A stretch of 64,000 nucleotides of DNA, from positions 1-64,000 of the forward strand of contig WNNJ02003727.1 of assembly GCA_012934845.2 (NCBI GenBank), read 5' to 3'. A program made the position numbers and the translations under genes. Positions 37,440 through 47,164 of this stretch are shown here, piece after piece. The notes beneath the pieces were generated by a model. The model ran no database searches. It was not told where the DNA came from and worked only from the letters and a program-made list of their open reading frames with translations. This DNA is from Pomphorhynchus laevis. Its lineage: Eukaryota > Acanthocephala > Palaeacanthocephala > Echinorhynchida > Pomphorhynchidae. Each line of letters opens with the position of its first letter. Within the stretch, counting starts at the first letter, position 1.

Positions 37440-38804
37440 ATAGAGATGACTCACCGTTTCTTTCACGTTAATGTTTCTCAATGCGAGCTACATTGAGCTG
37501 GGCAATATCATAAGGAGAGCGGTCAGGAAAGATATGACAAGTAGATGAAGTCGTAAGAAGTTTAAAACGTTGGGAGAGTATCGAAGAGGCATGTGAACTA
37601 TGTCGGAAAACGATTTTTAAGAGTGGATGACTGAGATGATTGGATTTAGTGGATTTGTTTAAACGAATAAAGGATACAGGAGCGATATTATTGAAGAGGG
37701 ATGGGTTATCATCAGGAAGAATGGTTGCTAGGATAGACCTGAAAGCAGATACATCATCATCGAGGCGAGATTGTGGAGAAGCAGATTCGGAAAGCTTTAA
37801 GTTTGATATGATAATACAGCGATCGCACGAAGGAAAACGATTTCGTGGAAGTGGTGGACGGACAGAGCTGGTAGGAATCGAGGCAGATGAGCAGATAGAT
37901 GTGGACATGACAAGGTTGCTTGATTGAGAACTAAGATTTGTTGGAGCAAGTGTGACAGGAGCCGGGTGTTGAATCGGCTGATCAGAGATGTGACTAGAGA
38001 TGATTTTGAAGGAAGGATGTAAATTATTTGGAAGTGATACGTGGGAGGTATTGTAAGGAGAATTAAGATAGGATGTGCATTGTGACAGGAGTGGAGTGTT
38101 GAATCAGTTGATCGGAAATGTTATTGGAAATGATTTTGATGGAAGGATGTAGATTATTGGAAAGTGATACGTGGGAGGTAGAGTAAGGAGAATTAAGAAA
38201 GGTTGGAGCATGTGTAACAGGAGTAGAGTGTTGAATCGGTTGATCGGCGATGTTACTGGATATGATTTTTACGGAATGATGTAAATTATTGAAAAGTGAT
38301 ACGGGGGAGGTAGAGTAAGAAGTACGTGAAGAGAATAAAGAAGTTTGAGATTTATTTAGATTGGGGAGGAATAGGAAAGAGGAGGTACGAGATGAAAAGC
38401 TTTACCGTTAGCATTGTTAGAATGAGAAAGATTAATGGAAGTTTTGTACGTAGTTGAACGAGGAGTGTGTGAGAGAGAGTAGGTTCAATAATGGGATTAT
38501 AAGATGCGAAGTCAGGTGTTGATGCGAGGGAAACATCTAAAACAGCATTGGTCTGAGTGGTCGTGTGTGATACAGGAGTAGAGGAGCAGGATAACTGTAG
38601 TAGTCGTACTGATGTACAAAAACCGCAAGTGAAATGTTTACGTTTATACACCGAGTGGTCGGATATTTTAACACGAACAAGTGTCCATACATCGCAATCT
38701 TTGGAATCGCATCCAACTTCAAAGCTGGTATAACCATCATTGCATTCCGATGTGGAAGATTCTTGATCAGGAACAGGGATCTGAGATCGCGCTTTTTTAG
38801 GCAT
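37440..38804 (-). pseudogene. LINE-B ORF1 (PHD-like finger)
   Basis: The frame starts MPKKARSQIPVPDQESS and has the finger FEVGCDSKDCDVW...KHFTCGFCTSV at residues 27-70. A Ser/Thr-rich middle is built partly from three ~130-bp tandem units (37944-38340). The C-terminal domain at 37908-37468 contains CIIISNLKLSESASPQSRLD, PVSFIRLNKSTKSNHLSHPL and LLKIVFRHSSHASSILSQRF, equivalent to the end of LINE-A ORF1. Frames change between these parts. The role is presumably RNA binding in the retrotransposition particle. Confidence 0.75.
37944..38340. repeat. Three ~130-bp tandem units inside LINE-B ORF1
   Basis: TGTGACAGGAG begins units at 37951 and 38081, and a variant TGTAACAGGAG begins one at 38213. 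Each runs through GTGATACGTGGGAGGTA-like sequence. The period is a non-multiple of three in places, which helps explain the frame changes. Confidence 0.85.
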
Positions 38805-38851
38805 GACCTTTTATCGAGAGATTGAGCTCAATCTGCGAGCGTAGCGAACGA

Positions 38852-39113
38852 AACTGACAGGAATAATCTGGAACTGACAGGAACAATCTGGAACTGACAG
38901 GCATAATCTGGAACTGACAGGAATAATCTGGAACTGACAGGAATAATCTGGAACTGACAGGAATAATCTGGAAATGACATGAATAATCTGGAACTGACAG
39001 GAATAATATGGAACTGACAGGAATAATCTGGAACTGGCAGGAATAATCTGGAACTGACAGGAATAATCTGGAACCGACAGGAATAATTTGGAACTGACAG
39101 GAATAATCTGGAA
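38852..39113 (-). promoter_or_regulatory. LINE-B 5' tandem array, ~13 units of 20 bp
   Basis: On the minus strand the unit is CAGATTATTCCTGTCAGTTC, repeated about 13 times with single-base variants. It ends against a CG-rich boundary, TTTCGTTCGCTACGCTCGC (38852-38834), 30 bp before the ORF1 ATG. Position and structure resemble the promoter monomers of some LINEs. Promoter activity is inferred. Confidence 0.7.
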
Positions 39114-39119
39114 TGTAAG

Positions 39120-40357
39120 TATATTATCTATCAAACTTTTTTTAACACTTCATTAAACTCTAAGTCTCTCTGGCATACTCTTAACTCAATCCTTTCTCGC
39201 TCCTCAACGCTTTACAACATCAATCCCCATGATTACTCATCATTTCTTTAGACCAAAGTATCCACGTTGCTCTCTCACAACCCTGTTTTCAATCCATCTC
39301 AATGCTACTCGCCTCGCCTTATCCTTCTGGAGCTCTTTCATATTCTCCCTGTCTCACCTGCTGAAGTCTCATCTGTCATCATGTCCTTGTCCAACAAAAC
39401 CCCACCTGACGATCCCCTGCCTATTCCATTATTAAATCCATATGGTCTTCGATATCCCCTTTCCTAACCACATTGTTTAACTCGTCCATTAACAATCGTA
39501 TATTTTTATCACATTGGAAATCCGCAATCGTTCGTCCCTTCCTTAAGAAACAATCGCTCGACCCCTCAATTTCTTCTAGCTATCGCGCCATTTCACTCCT
39601 CCCTACTCTTTCCAAACTCTTAGAGCGCCTTATCGTAATACAGATAAACGTTTATTTATCCTCATCTAATCTGTACCCTCTCCAATCCGCTTTCTGCTCT
39701 AATCAGTCCACATAAATCGCCTGCATTGAATTTTATAACGACCTACTCATTTCTCGTGACAAGGCTCTATATAGTGTTCTTATCTCCCTTGACCTCTCAT
39801 CCGCCTTCGATATCGTCGATTACTCCATCCTCCTTTCTCGACTTCGTTATGATTACGGCTTTTCTTCCCCCTCCGTAGCATGGTCTGCCTCATATCTATC
39901 CGACCGTTCTTTTCGAGTCTGTTCAAATTCATCATCCTCTCCTCCCATTTCTATTTTCTGCGAGGTCCCACAAGGTTCAGTCCTAGGTCCACTGATACGC
40001 CGATAACATCATCATATATGATCATGCACCCGCCCATCGCATACACGATATCAGCATTTCTGCCTCGAACTGTTTTTCTTATATCTACAAACGTCTCTCC
40101 CACATTCGTCTCGTTCCTAACCCAAAAAGGTCTAAAATAATGTGTATCCTCCTTTGTCAACCTAACAGATCTCCTCCCACTGTATATTTTGCCACGTCGA
40201 TCATCCCATAGTACATAATCTCACTTTCTTAGGATTCCATTTCGATGATCACCTTTCCCTTATACCTTTCGACCACGACAAGGTCCGCTTGTCTAACTTA
40301 ATTCTCCATGACATCCGACGTATCCGCCCCCTTATCGACTTCCGTTCCTGTATGTCA
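39120..40357 (+). pseudogene. LINE-B (+) copy, right part
   Basis: This continues the copy at 34440-34982. It reads SLWHTLNSILSRSSTLYNIN, LELFHILPVSPAEVSSVIMS, SHWKSAIVRPFLKKQSLDPS and SSSYRAISLLPTLSKLLERL. It goes on with SVLISLDLSSAFDIVDYSIL, EVPQGSVLGP and a directly fused YADNIIIYDHAPAH. A short palm segment is missing between those last two blocks. The copy stops at about 40357, before the C-terminal region seen at 21.9 kb, so the 3' end has been lost. Confidence 0.8.
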
Positions 40358-40949
40358 ATAAAGGTTATTGGTTGCTTGGATCTGCATTGGTTATGTTTAA
40401 TGACAAGGTAAATTCACGTTTATATTGCTTTCTTTCTTTTGTACACTTTATTTTCTCTACCGTAATTTTCTTTGATCTGCCTAAAGTTGTTTCACCTTAT
40501 CCATTCGTTCAATACTAGAAAAATTTGCCGTGAATATACTTATTAAACAGTAAAATAATGCATGCGTTCGCTTTTGTCAACCTAGTATCTCCAATTTAGT
40601 TTCCTTAATCGTTCAAATGCTAACTGTCTGTTCAAATTTAAGTGCATACAAACGCTTAACCTTTTAGTCTAGTAAGATATATTATTAAATATTTTTCAAA
40701 ACCTTTGAAGTTAATGTCTGCATGTTCTTTATTATTGTTCTTTAGTATTATTTAGTATTTTTACCGTAATTATTCAGTATTTTTCTTAATACGGAGATTA
40801 TATACTAAAATTAACTTTTAATAAAAGATAATATTTAAATTAACTTTTGATACTTTAAAAAATAATTTTTAGCGTTATATTCGCGTAATGTATAATGGCA
40901 AGTGACATTATTTACAGTATAGTAATATACAAGTCACCTTGTATACTAC
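40358..40949. other. AT-rich spacer
   Basis: No coding or structured element is recognised. TTTAGTATTATTTAGTATTTTT-type short repeats lie at about 40740-40790. Confidence 0.45.
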
Positions 40950-41290
40950 AGTATACAAGTCATCTTGCTTTCACAGATGACTTGAAAGTATGGAGCACAA
41001 TTAATTCTTCCAGTGATGTAGAGTTTCTGCAAAGTGATATTGATAGGATAAAAATTTGGAAGTAAAAATATATAATATGATATATATGATATATATGATA
41101 TATATGATATATGATATAATTTGGTATATTACTTCAACCAAAACGCAAATGAACACACTTACCTACATTTAGTATGAGTCCAGTTCGAACACTCCATTCG
41201 TAAATGATATTTAAATCCCGTTGTAATACATTTATATTGCTTAGATGAAATTTCAGACCAGATCTTAAGATCATTGGCAAAAGCTAAATA
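40950..41290. pseudogene. Two short LINE-A-like RT scraps in inverted orientation
   Basis: The plus strand at 40970-41065 repeats the ADDLKVWSTINSS region and the following 60 bp found at 41455-41545. The minus strand from 41285 to 41135 reads LAFANDLKIWSEIS, the same palm motif from another copy. A (GATATATAT)n-like run at 41075-41110 separates them. Confidence 0.65.
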
Positions 41291-41329
41291 CTATTATTAC
41301 AAGCAAGCATTGGCTATAATTAACTGTGT

Positions 41330-42240
41330 GTGAAACACTTCTCCGCGTAGTGTGACTTCAGGGGTTCCTCAGGGAACTGTGCTAGGCCCATTACTTTTTA
41401 ACATTTTCATCAACTCTCTGCTGAGTAAACTGCAATGCCAATATCTTTCTTTCGCAGATGACTTGAAAGTGTGGAGCACAATTAATTCTCCAATGGATGT
41501 ATAGTTTCTGCAAAGTGATATTGATAAGATAGAAATTTGGAGTAGGCATACAGGAATACTATTGAACGTCTCTAAGTGCGTTCACCTTCGTTTCGGGTAT
41601 AGTTCTGTACCTACCCGATATACTATAGGATCTCAAATAATTAATTGTGTATATCATGTAAGAGACTATGGTATCATAACTCATTCTTCTTTGAAGTCTA
41701 GAATGGACACTGAACGTAGATGCGCGTCTGCCAGAAGAATGTTGTACTTAATAAAAAACTGCTTCAAGTTTGTGTCACCTACATGTTTTAGAATTCTATT
41801 TAATGCGCTTGTGAGACCATATATTGAGTTTGCGATGCAAGCCAGTTTTCCAACATCCAAAAAATAGTTGAATGACTTAGAAAATATTCTTCGTCGTGGC
41901 AGCAAACTGTTTTCGAGTTGTTCTCATATGAGTTATCGCGACAAACTTAAAACTCTGGGTATGATGACTGTGCACCAAAGACTGTACATCCTAGGTATGT
42001 TAGTAATGTGGCATATCGCCAACGGTTCGAATGAATATCCTACCCATTCATTGGTTATCAACGATAGACGAGCCACAGTGGTCATCCCCTGTTGTTGAGG
42101 ATATCGTCCCATGATCGCAGTTCACGGTTCCATCGGTTGTCTCATCGTTGTGCAAATGCTTGGAATCGACTACCGTCGGAAATCGTGATGGCCACAAACT
42201 TTAAGACATTCAAGACTGCTCATAAATTGAACGATTAACA
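41330..42240 (+). pseudogene. LINE-A3: CR1-like LINE, 3' half of ORF2
   Basis: The plus strand reads SVTSGVPQGTVLGPLLFNIF, LSFADDLKVWSTINS, TGILLNVSKCVHLRF, RDYGIITHSSLKSRMDTE, LVRPYIEFAMQASFPTSKK, LENILRRGSKLFSSCSH and LKTLGMMTVHQRLYILGML. This is motif C (FADD) through the C-terminus of a CR1-like RT, close to LINE-A2. It has several stops. The 5' part is missing and the C-terminus decays near 42240. Confidence 0.85.
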
Positions 42241-42850
42241 GCGGGAATAATGAAGATTATTTTTTTTATTAATACTTTTATGTTGATTTTGGTGTATATA
42301 ATGATGTTTTCTTGTGATCGAGCGAAACTTTATCGTTATATTCGCGTAATATATAATGGCAAGTGACCTACTAAATATATTTGCTACTGTATTCTGCGCA
42401 TTCTGTAACACATTCACAGTATATTATCATGCACCCTGCATCTGAAACTATTGGCTTCAAAGGTAGATAATCATTTTTTGATAATATTCGCAAAATATGA
42501 TGAACAAAGTGCTACTGTATATTTTTGATTGACTATTTCTGATGTATTTTTTCTAAAATACATGGTATTTTATTTCAGTGTATTACAATTAGAAAATCAA
42601 TATTAAATTCAAATTTAAATGTTAAAATTAACTAAAATTAACTCTGCATAAAAAATATATAATTCAATTTATCAAATTCGCCATCAAATTCGATTAAAAT
42701 TAATTATCAATTTAAATTTTCTAGTGATTATCATAACACCGTTAGAAATAAATAAGGTAAACTTTTTTGGAGAAGCGGAACTTGCGTTCAGGGCTTTACA
42801 GATAATGATATATTGGTATTTAATGTTTCATATATTTTCGAGTGTCCAGT
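42241..42850. other. AT-rich spacer, possible 3' region of the EF-hand gene
   Basis: No gene is visible. The last ~150 bp probably contain the 3'UTR of the minus-strand EF-hand gene; TATTTATT-rich sequence lies at 42745-42760. Confidence 0.4.
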
Positions 42851-43504
42851 TTAACCAATACCAAGACTACCTAACTGAGCATTGACACTCTTCAAGTGAG
42901 GAGAATTAGATTTATAAGCCGCTATAAAATCAAAAAAGTCCAAATTTCCATTGCTATCTTTGTCAAATGCTCGAAACGTCTCTTCCGCTAGCGTTTCAAG
43001 ATTTTGCATAGCAACGTGATAGAGGCTTTTTATAAATATATTACGGTATTGATTTCTTTCCAACTTCCCACGGCCACCAGTTAGCTGGAGAAATTCTTTC
43101 CACAATTGACGAACGGTAGCAACGTCTAGTCCGGACAGAAATGCGACTCTACTAAAATCTGTTTCGTTTAAATCATTAGCACAAGTCGGCTTTGAAAACT
43201 GTTGTTTATTGTTAAATCTACACGGGTCATTGATTATAATGGGGTTGCCACCAGAAGATTCAAGTTTAGAGTTAGGTAAGTTTACGATTAACGGAGGTTT
43301 CATTGCATGCGGTTGGTATGCAAAGGGCGCTGTCTTTGGTATTGGCATCGGAAATCCAGCTTTCTTCGCAAATGGTGGTGCTAGTTGTCTTTTATCTGGT
43401 TTTACAATTGGGAATGGTGGTGGAAATGGTTTTGGAAATGGTGGTAGAGCAGTAGGCCTCTTTGCTGGTTTAGCTGTTTGGTTCCTACCTGACCTCAATC
43501 CCAT
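42851..43504 (-). CDS. Pro-rich EF-hand protein (217 aa)
   Basis: A single open exon. Residues 1-70 are basic and proline-rich, with repeated PFPKPFPPPFP-like runs. Residues 115-205 form a calcium-sensor-like domain: FSRVAFLSGLDVATVRQLWK, then an EF-hand with loop residues 181-192 (D-K-D-S-N-G-N-L-D-F-F-D), flanked by EETFRAF and FIAAYKS. The pattern FxxFDxDxNGxLDFxDFIAA is close to the second EF-hand of neuronal-calcium-sensor proteins. The preceding EF-hand looks degenerate (TGGRGKLERNQY). The last loop residue is D rather than the usual E. The protein stops soon after this hand, where a four-hand sensor would continue. GTAGTC near the stop could be a cryptic donor to unseen exons. No myristoylation signal is certain, although the protein starts MGLRSG. 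Confidence 0.75.
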   Translation of the reverse strand: MGLRSGRNQTAKPAKRPTALPPFPKPFPPPFPIVKPDKRQLAPPFAKKAGFPMPIPKTAPFAYQPHAMKPPLIVNLPNSKLESSGGNPIIINDPCRFNNKQQFSKPTCANDLNETDFSRVAFLSGLDVATVRQLWKEFLQLTGGRGKLERNQYRNIFIKSLYHVAMQNLETLAEETFRAFDKDSNGNLDFFDFIAAYKSNSPHLKSVNAQLGSLGIG

Positions 43505-44611
43505 GTTGTGATAAATTTGTTATGCTTAATTATAAACGTTAAAGTATTTCATACATTATTTTTTCATAAATAGTTCCTTTGTATAGATATATAAGTTCAT
43601 GTCATTGATGCTGGTCTTTTGCTGTTTATGTAATACAAAGGCATGACACATTTGTTATTCAAGGCGATAAAACAAATAAAATAAATTTAGGAAATGATTA
43701 ATACATACGAAATTTGGAGGTATATTAAATCTAAAGAGTGAGGAATTCAGCTTTATTTGCCCTTCATTGCAGTTATTTTTAAATGAGTGACTAAGTACTT
43801 ATTTGTGCGTTCAGTGCATTTTTGTTTTTAACCTCATCTACGTTAAAATCTAATTTTCTGTGAATAATATTATATAAGATATTACTTCGTGCTCACTCTA
43901 GAATAAACTGTAAAAAATATAAAGCAAACGGTCAAAGCAGTGATCTCTACCCCCACAAAATATTTACTAACTTGTGAAGTTTTTAATGCATATTGGTCAA
44001 AAGATATTTGCATAAAAGCAATTAATATTTATCACGTACATTGTTATTTTTGAACATTAAAAAAATTCCCATACTTATACTCAACTCTTTTCCGTTGAAA
44101 AAAAAGCTAAATTCCTTTATTTATAACTCTTTATTTAAAAAGTTAAATAACTGAATTTGGTATTTGGATAATTTAAATTTCTAAATTGTAAAGGTAGTTT
44201 AATATGAATGATATTATAAAAATAGAGATGTCAACAAATTTAAGGTTGCACAACAAATTACATAAAATAAATTATCATGAAACTTGTAAAAGTTTCATGA
44301 ATTGTTCCTTAATTGTTTCTTAAAACAATTAAGGCTTAATTTAAGGCCGCAATTAAAACAAATGTAAGCATATCAATGTGCTTTTAGGTAATCGCTACTC
44401 GTTTAGGTAATTCATCTCTGCTCGTTTAGATAATCGTCTGTGTAATAGTAGTGTACATGTTTTGCTACAAGACGTTCCCCAGAGCAACTGCCCGGTCACA
44501 CGGCACCCGACAATGAAAACTCCTCCGGTCAGTGGTGAGTTGACCATTGTTCTTCGCACTTGATTTATGTTTTGTAAATTTGTTGCTTGTCATTTTTATT
44601 GTCTTGATTTA
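43505..44611. other. AT-rich spacer upstream of the EF-hand gene
   Basis: It contains the presumed promoter of the EF-hand gene. TTTATAATTAAG, an acceptor-like site on the minus strand, lies about 22 nt before its ATG. Nothing else is recognised. Confidence 0.4.
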
Positions 44612-44880
44612 TTTGTTCGCTATCTCCCGTTCCCGATCTTCTTTGATGATTCAACATCGCTACTGTAAGGAGACAGGCCTCCGTAACTATATTTCGCCTT
44701 TTCGTCCATTGTCACATCTGCCGTTGGAGTCATCGGAGTGATTTTGCTTGTTCGGCCATCTCCCGTTCCCAATATCCTTTGATGATCCAACATCGCTACT
44801 GTAAGATAACAGGACTCCGTGACTCTCTTCCGCCTTTTCGTCCATTGTCTAATCCGCCGTTGTAGTAATCGGAGGGATCT
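44612..44880. repeat. Tandem duplication of ~135 bp
   Basis: Both units share ATCTCCCGTTCCC, CAACATCGCTACTGTAAG, CGCCTTTTCGTCCATTGTC and a TCGGAG end. The first spans 44612-44745 and the second about 44749-44880. There is no coding content. Confidence 0.8.
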
Positions 44881-45179
44881 GAGATGATCTATGAAAGAAG
44901 TATACCTACGGATGATGCAAGCCAGCCACTTATTTAGCCGTTGATCGACGAAGGTCGAACATACGTTGCCTTAGCCGCTCAACGAAGAAACTAATTGGCA
45001 ATAGGTGCCAGCTTAATACTTAATCGACTGGCACCTAGCGGCCCTATGTGCCAGTACAGGTCTGTCGTGGTGAAGCGGTAGTAGATTCTTTAGGCGAAGC
45101 TTTTGGTTTATCGCACAATTTTTATTCCTACCTTTATCTAGGGTCATGAGCTTTGAGTTATGACATGATCTTTGATTAT
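44881..45179. other. Spacer with a 10-bp inverted repeat
   Basis: TAGGTGCCAG (about 45005) pairs with CTGGCACCTA (about 45030) across a 16-nt loop. No gene is seen. Confidence 0.5.
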
Positions 45180-45665
45180 GATCATTGAATAAGATATCGG
45201 AAACAGGCGACCTTAATGAGGTTCCTTCGTGGTGTGGCTGGTCTTAGTCTTAGAGATAAGGTTAAGAATTTAGTCATCCGGGATGGACTCGGAGGTTCCT
45301 TCGCGGTGTGGCCGCTATTAACCTTAGATATGAGGTTAGGAATTCGATCATCCGGGATGGACTCGGAGTAAAGTCGCTGCTTCTATACATCGAATAAAGT
45401 TAGCTGAGGCGGCTAGGACACGTCCTGAGGATGTCTTGGGATCGCCTTCCTCGGACGGTTTTCCAGACCGGACTCTCTGGAAAGAGACCTCGAGATAGAC
45501 CTCGGTACAGGTTGAGAGATTAAATCTCGAAACTGGTCGAAGACCGTCTCGGGTATCAGAAAGAGAACTCTGGTCTGTCGCCCAGGATCGCGATGTCTGG
45601 AGTAGTTTGGTTCGTACACTGGCTCCACGACACGACACCCAGATCAGTGATTAACAAAAAATATA
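45180..45665 (+). pseudogene. LINE-F C-terminal fragment, plus copy
   Basis: The plus strand reads RNSIIRDGLGVKSLLLYIE, RRLGHVLRMSWDRLPRTVFQ, then GKRPRDRPRYRLRDLISKLV and EDRLGYQKENSGLSPRIA. This is the C-terminal region after the RT in a LINE family widespread in animals (RxLGHxxRMPxxRLPRxVF, RPRGRPRxRWxD). A short duplicated segment (GAACCTCCGAGTCCATCCC on the other strand) precedes it. Its inverted partner is at 54800-55250. Confidence 0.7.
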
Positions 45666-46945
45666 TTCTGTACCTTTTTCTTGTCAAGAAATTGTTGTCC
45701 CTCAGAGCAAAGACTAAGATTTCTGAAGCTCATCTTATCGAGGCTACCATCCATCGTGCGCCTGAATTGGGCGCTTAGGTGTGTGAAAGACCCTGAACTG
45801 CTCAATCGTAATTCATCGTGTTGGTTTTGCTGGTCGAATCTGATCTCACCTTAAGACAAAATGAAGATGGCGTAATAACAAACATTGCACATTTTTTTCT
45901 GATGTTTCAAACTGTTTATGCATGTTAAAGAGAAAATTATGTTACTAAGAAAATCTATTATTACGTCGCCTTAAATATCCATCACCATTCAACACCCTAT
46001 CTATTAATGCACACGGAATTAATTAACTTCAGATAAACTAGCTGTCTTGTCTTCCTACCTAATTAGATACTTTAATTCGTAGATACATTATATATGTATA
46101 GATATAAATGTCTATATGTATAGACTATTTGACCGAAGCCTTTTTCGGCTTCGGCCGAAAAGGCTAATTGAATAAATAAAATAAATAATAAAATAATTAC
46201 TAATTAATTCTTCTGGTTGTGGCACAATATTATTCTCACATGTATTGTTCCTATTCTTGATACAGCAGGACGCTATTCAGTTGGGGGAGTCTCATCAGCT
46301 GCTTACCCAGACCAACATTTCACGTTTCGACCCTTATTATCTGCTTACTCCGTACACCGGTGCTGATCGCCTTTAAACACAGAACGTCTGTATCTTGATT
46401 CAACGCTACATCTACTAATTAAATAATTAATTAAATAAAATAATAATTAATTAAATAAAAAATCTGTATTGCTAATTATTGAGTCAATTTGATTACTTTT
46501 AAAGTTATATTGACGGATCAGTAATTCATTCTCTAGAACACAACGATCCAGGCTGCATGAGTTATTGCATATGGATGTCTAATCAAAAGGACGAAATCGG
46601 AGAAAAGAGCTGGATCTTACTTTAATTGGAAAATTAAGATCAGATGGTCCATATGGTTTAAAGGGCGAGTTTATAATGAAAAAGTTGATTGAAGCTGCCG
46701 GTCAGGATCTGTTATGGATACGATCATATAATGAAATTTTTAAAAGAAATTGACAAATAAACAGAAAATTACTCAGATAAAAATCGTAAGAAATTGAAAT
46801 TACAAACAATAAAAAATTAACATTTAATTTGGTAGTCAACGTCTTCAATGCGCGTAGCGTCGCTCTCGTCTGCTGGGACGGCCGCGGTGTCGCCCTTTCT
46901 GTCCAGAAGTTCATCCGCATCGTCCTCAATCCCGAGCCCAAGCCT
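45666..46945. other. AT-rich spacer, no gene recognised
   Basis: Palindrome-like TTTTTCGGCTTCGGCCGAAAAGG lies near 46141-46163. The open frame at 46702-46941 (minus) is compositionally unlike a protein. Confidence 0.45.
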
Positions 46946-47081
46946 AATCATGCGGTTTCAACCGCATGATTGACAGCGTTTCAACCATCTAGGGATCTTC
47001 CTCAGGTCAAATAAATTGTGTGTTTAAGCTGTAACAAAAAATATGTACAGCTTAAACACAATTTATTTGACCTGAGGAAGA
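46946..47081. repeat. Two adjacent strong hairpins
   Basis: The first hairpin has perfect 12-bp arms, AATCATGCGGTT (46946-46957) and AACCGCATGATT (46960-46971). The second has arms of 36-38 nt (46998-47035 and 47046-47081), complementary except for a 2-nt difference, around a 10-nt loop. Both lie next to CCTCAGG-type sequence typical of PLE margins. Confidence 0.9.
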
Positions 47082-47164
47082 CTTCAGTTCATACTTCACG
47101 TTCATGTTATTGCTGACAACTGCTGCCTTAAACTGGACTTGCTTTTTTATTTAAAGATAGTAAA

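Larger units (their letters stand above)
34983..39113 (-). mobile_element. LINE-B (-): full-length L2/CR1-like LINE inserted into LINE-B (+)
   Basis: On the minus strand the order is a tandem-repeat 5' region (39113-38852), ORF1 (38804 to about 37440), ORF2 (about 37440 to 35052) and a 3'UTR ending at 34983 with GCCACGTTAAATAAA. The ORF2 endonuclease end reads DPGLSDHFLVTLNLTRHHP. Pre-RT VSSDEISSVLLSLPNKTSPS is visible. The C-terminus has RLDYCLSLFSNSPKSTLLPL, YFGLRSILMAASLSWYHLP and RQIRSHLNNLSA. ORF2 has several frame breaks, and part of the RT core is decayed. The family is L2/CR1-like by the order of blocks. The flanks belong to one LINE-B copy on the plus strand, with a possible short duplicated TAACAC at 34977 and 39143. 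Confidence 0.85.

Noticed and set aside
38852-39113. Regularly repeated 20-bp units, CRISPR-like at first glance
   Set aside because: The units are contiguous with no unique spacers, lie in animal DNA and precede a LINE ORF1. It is a minisatellite or promoter array.
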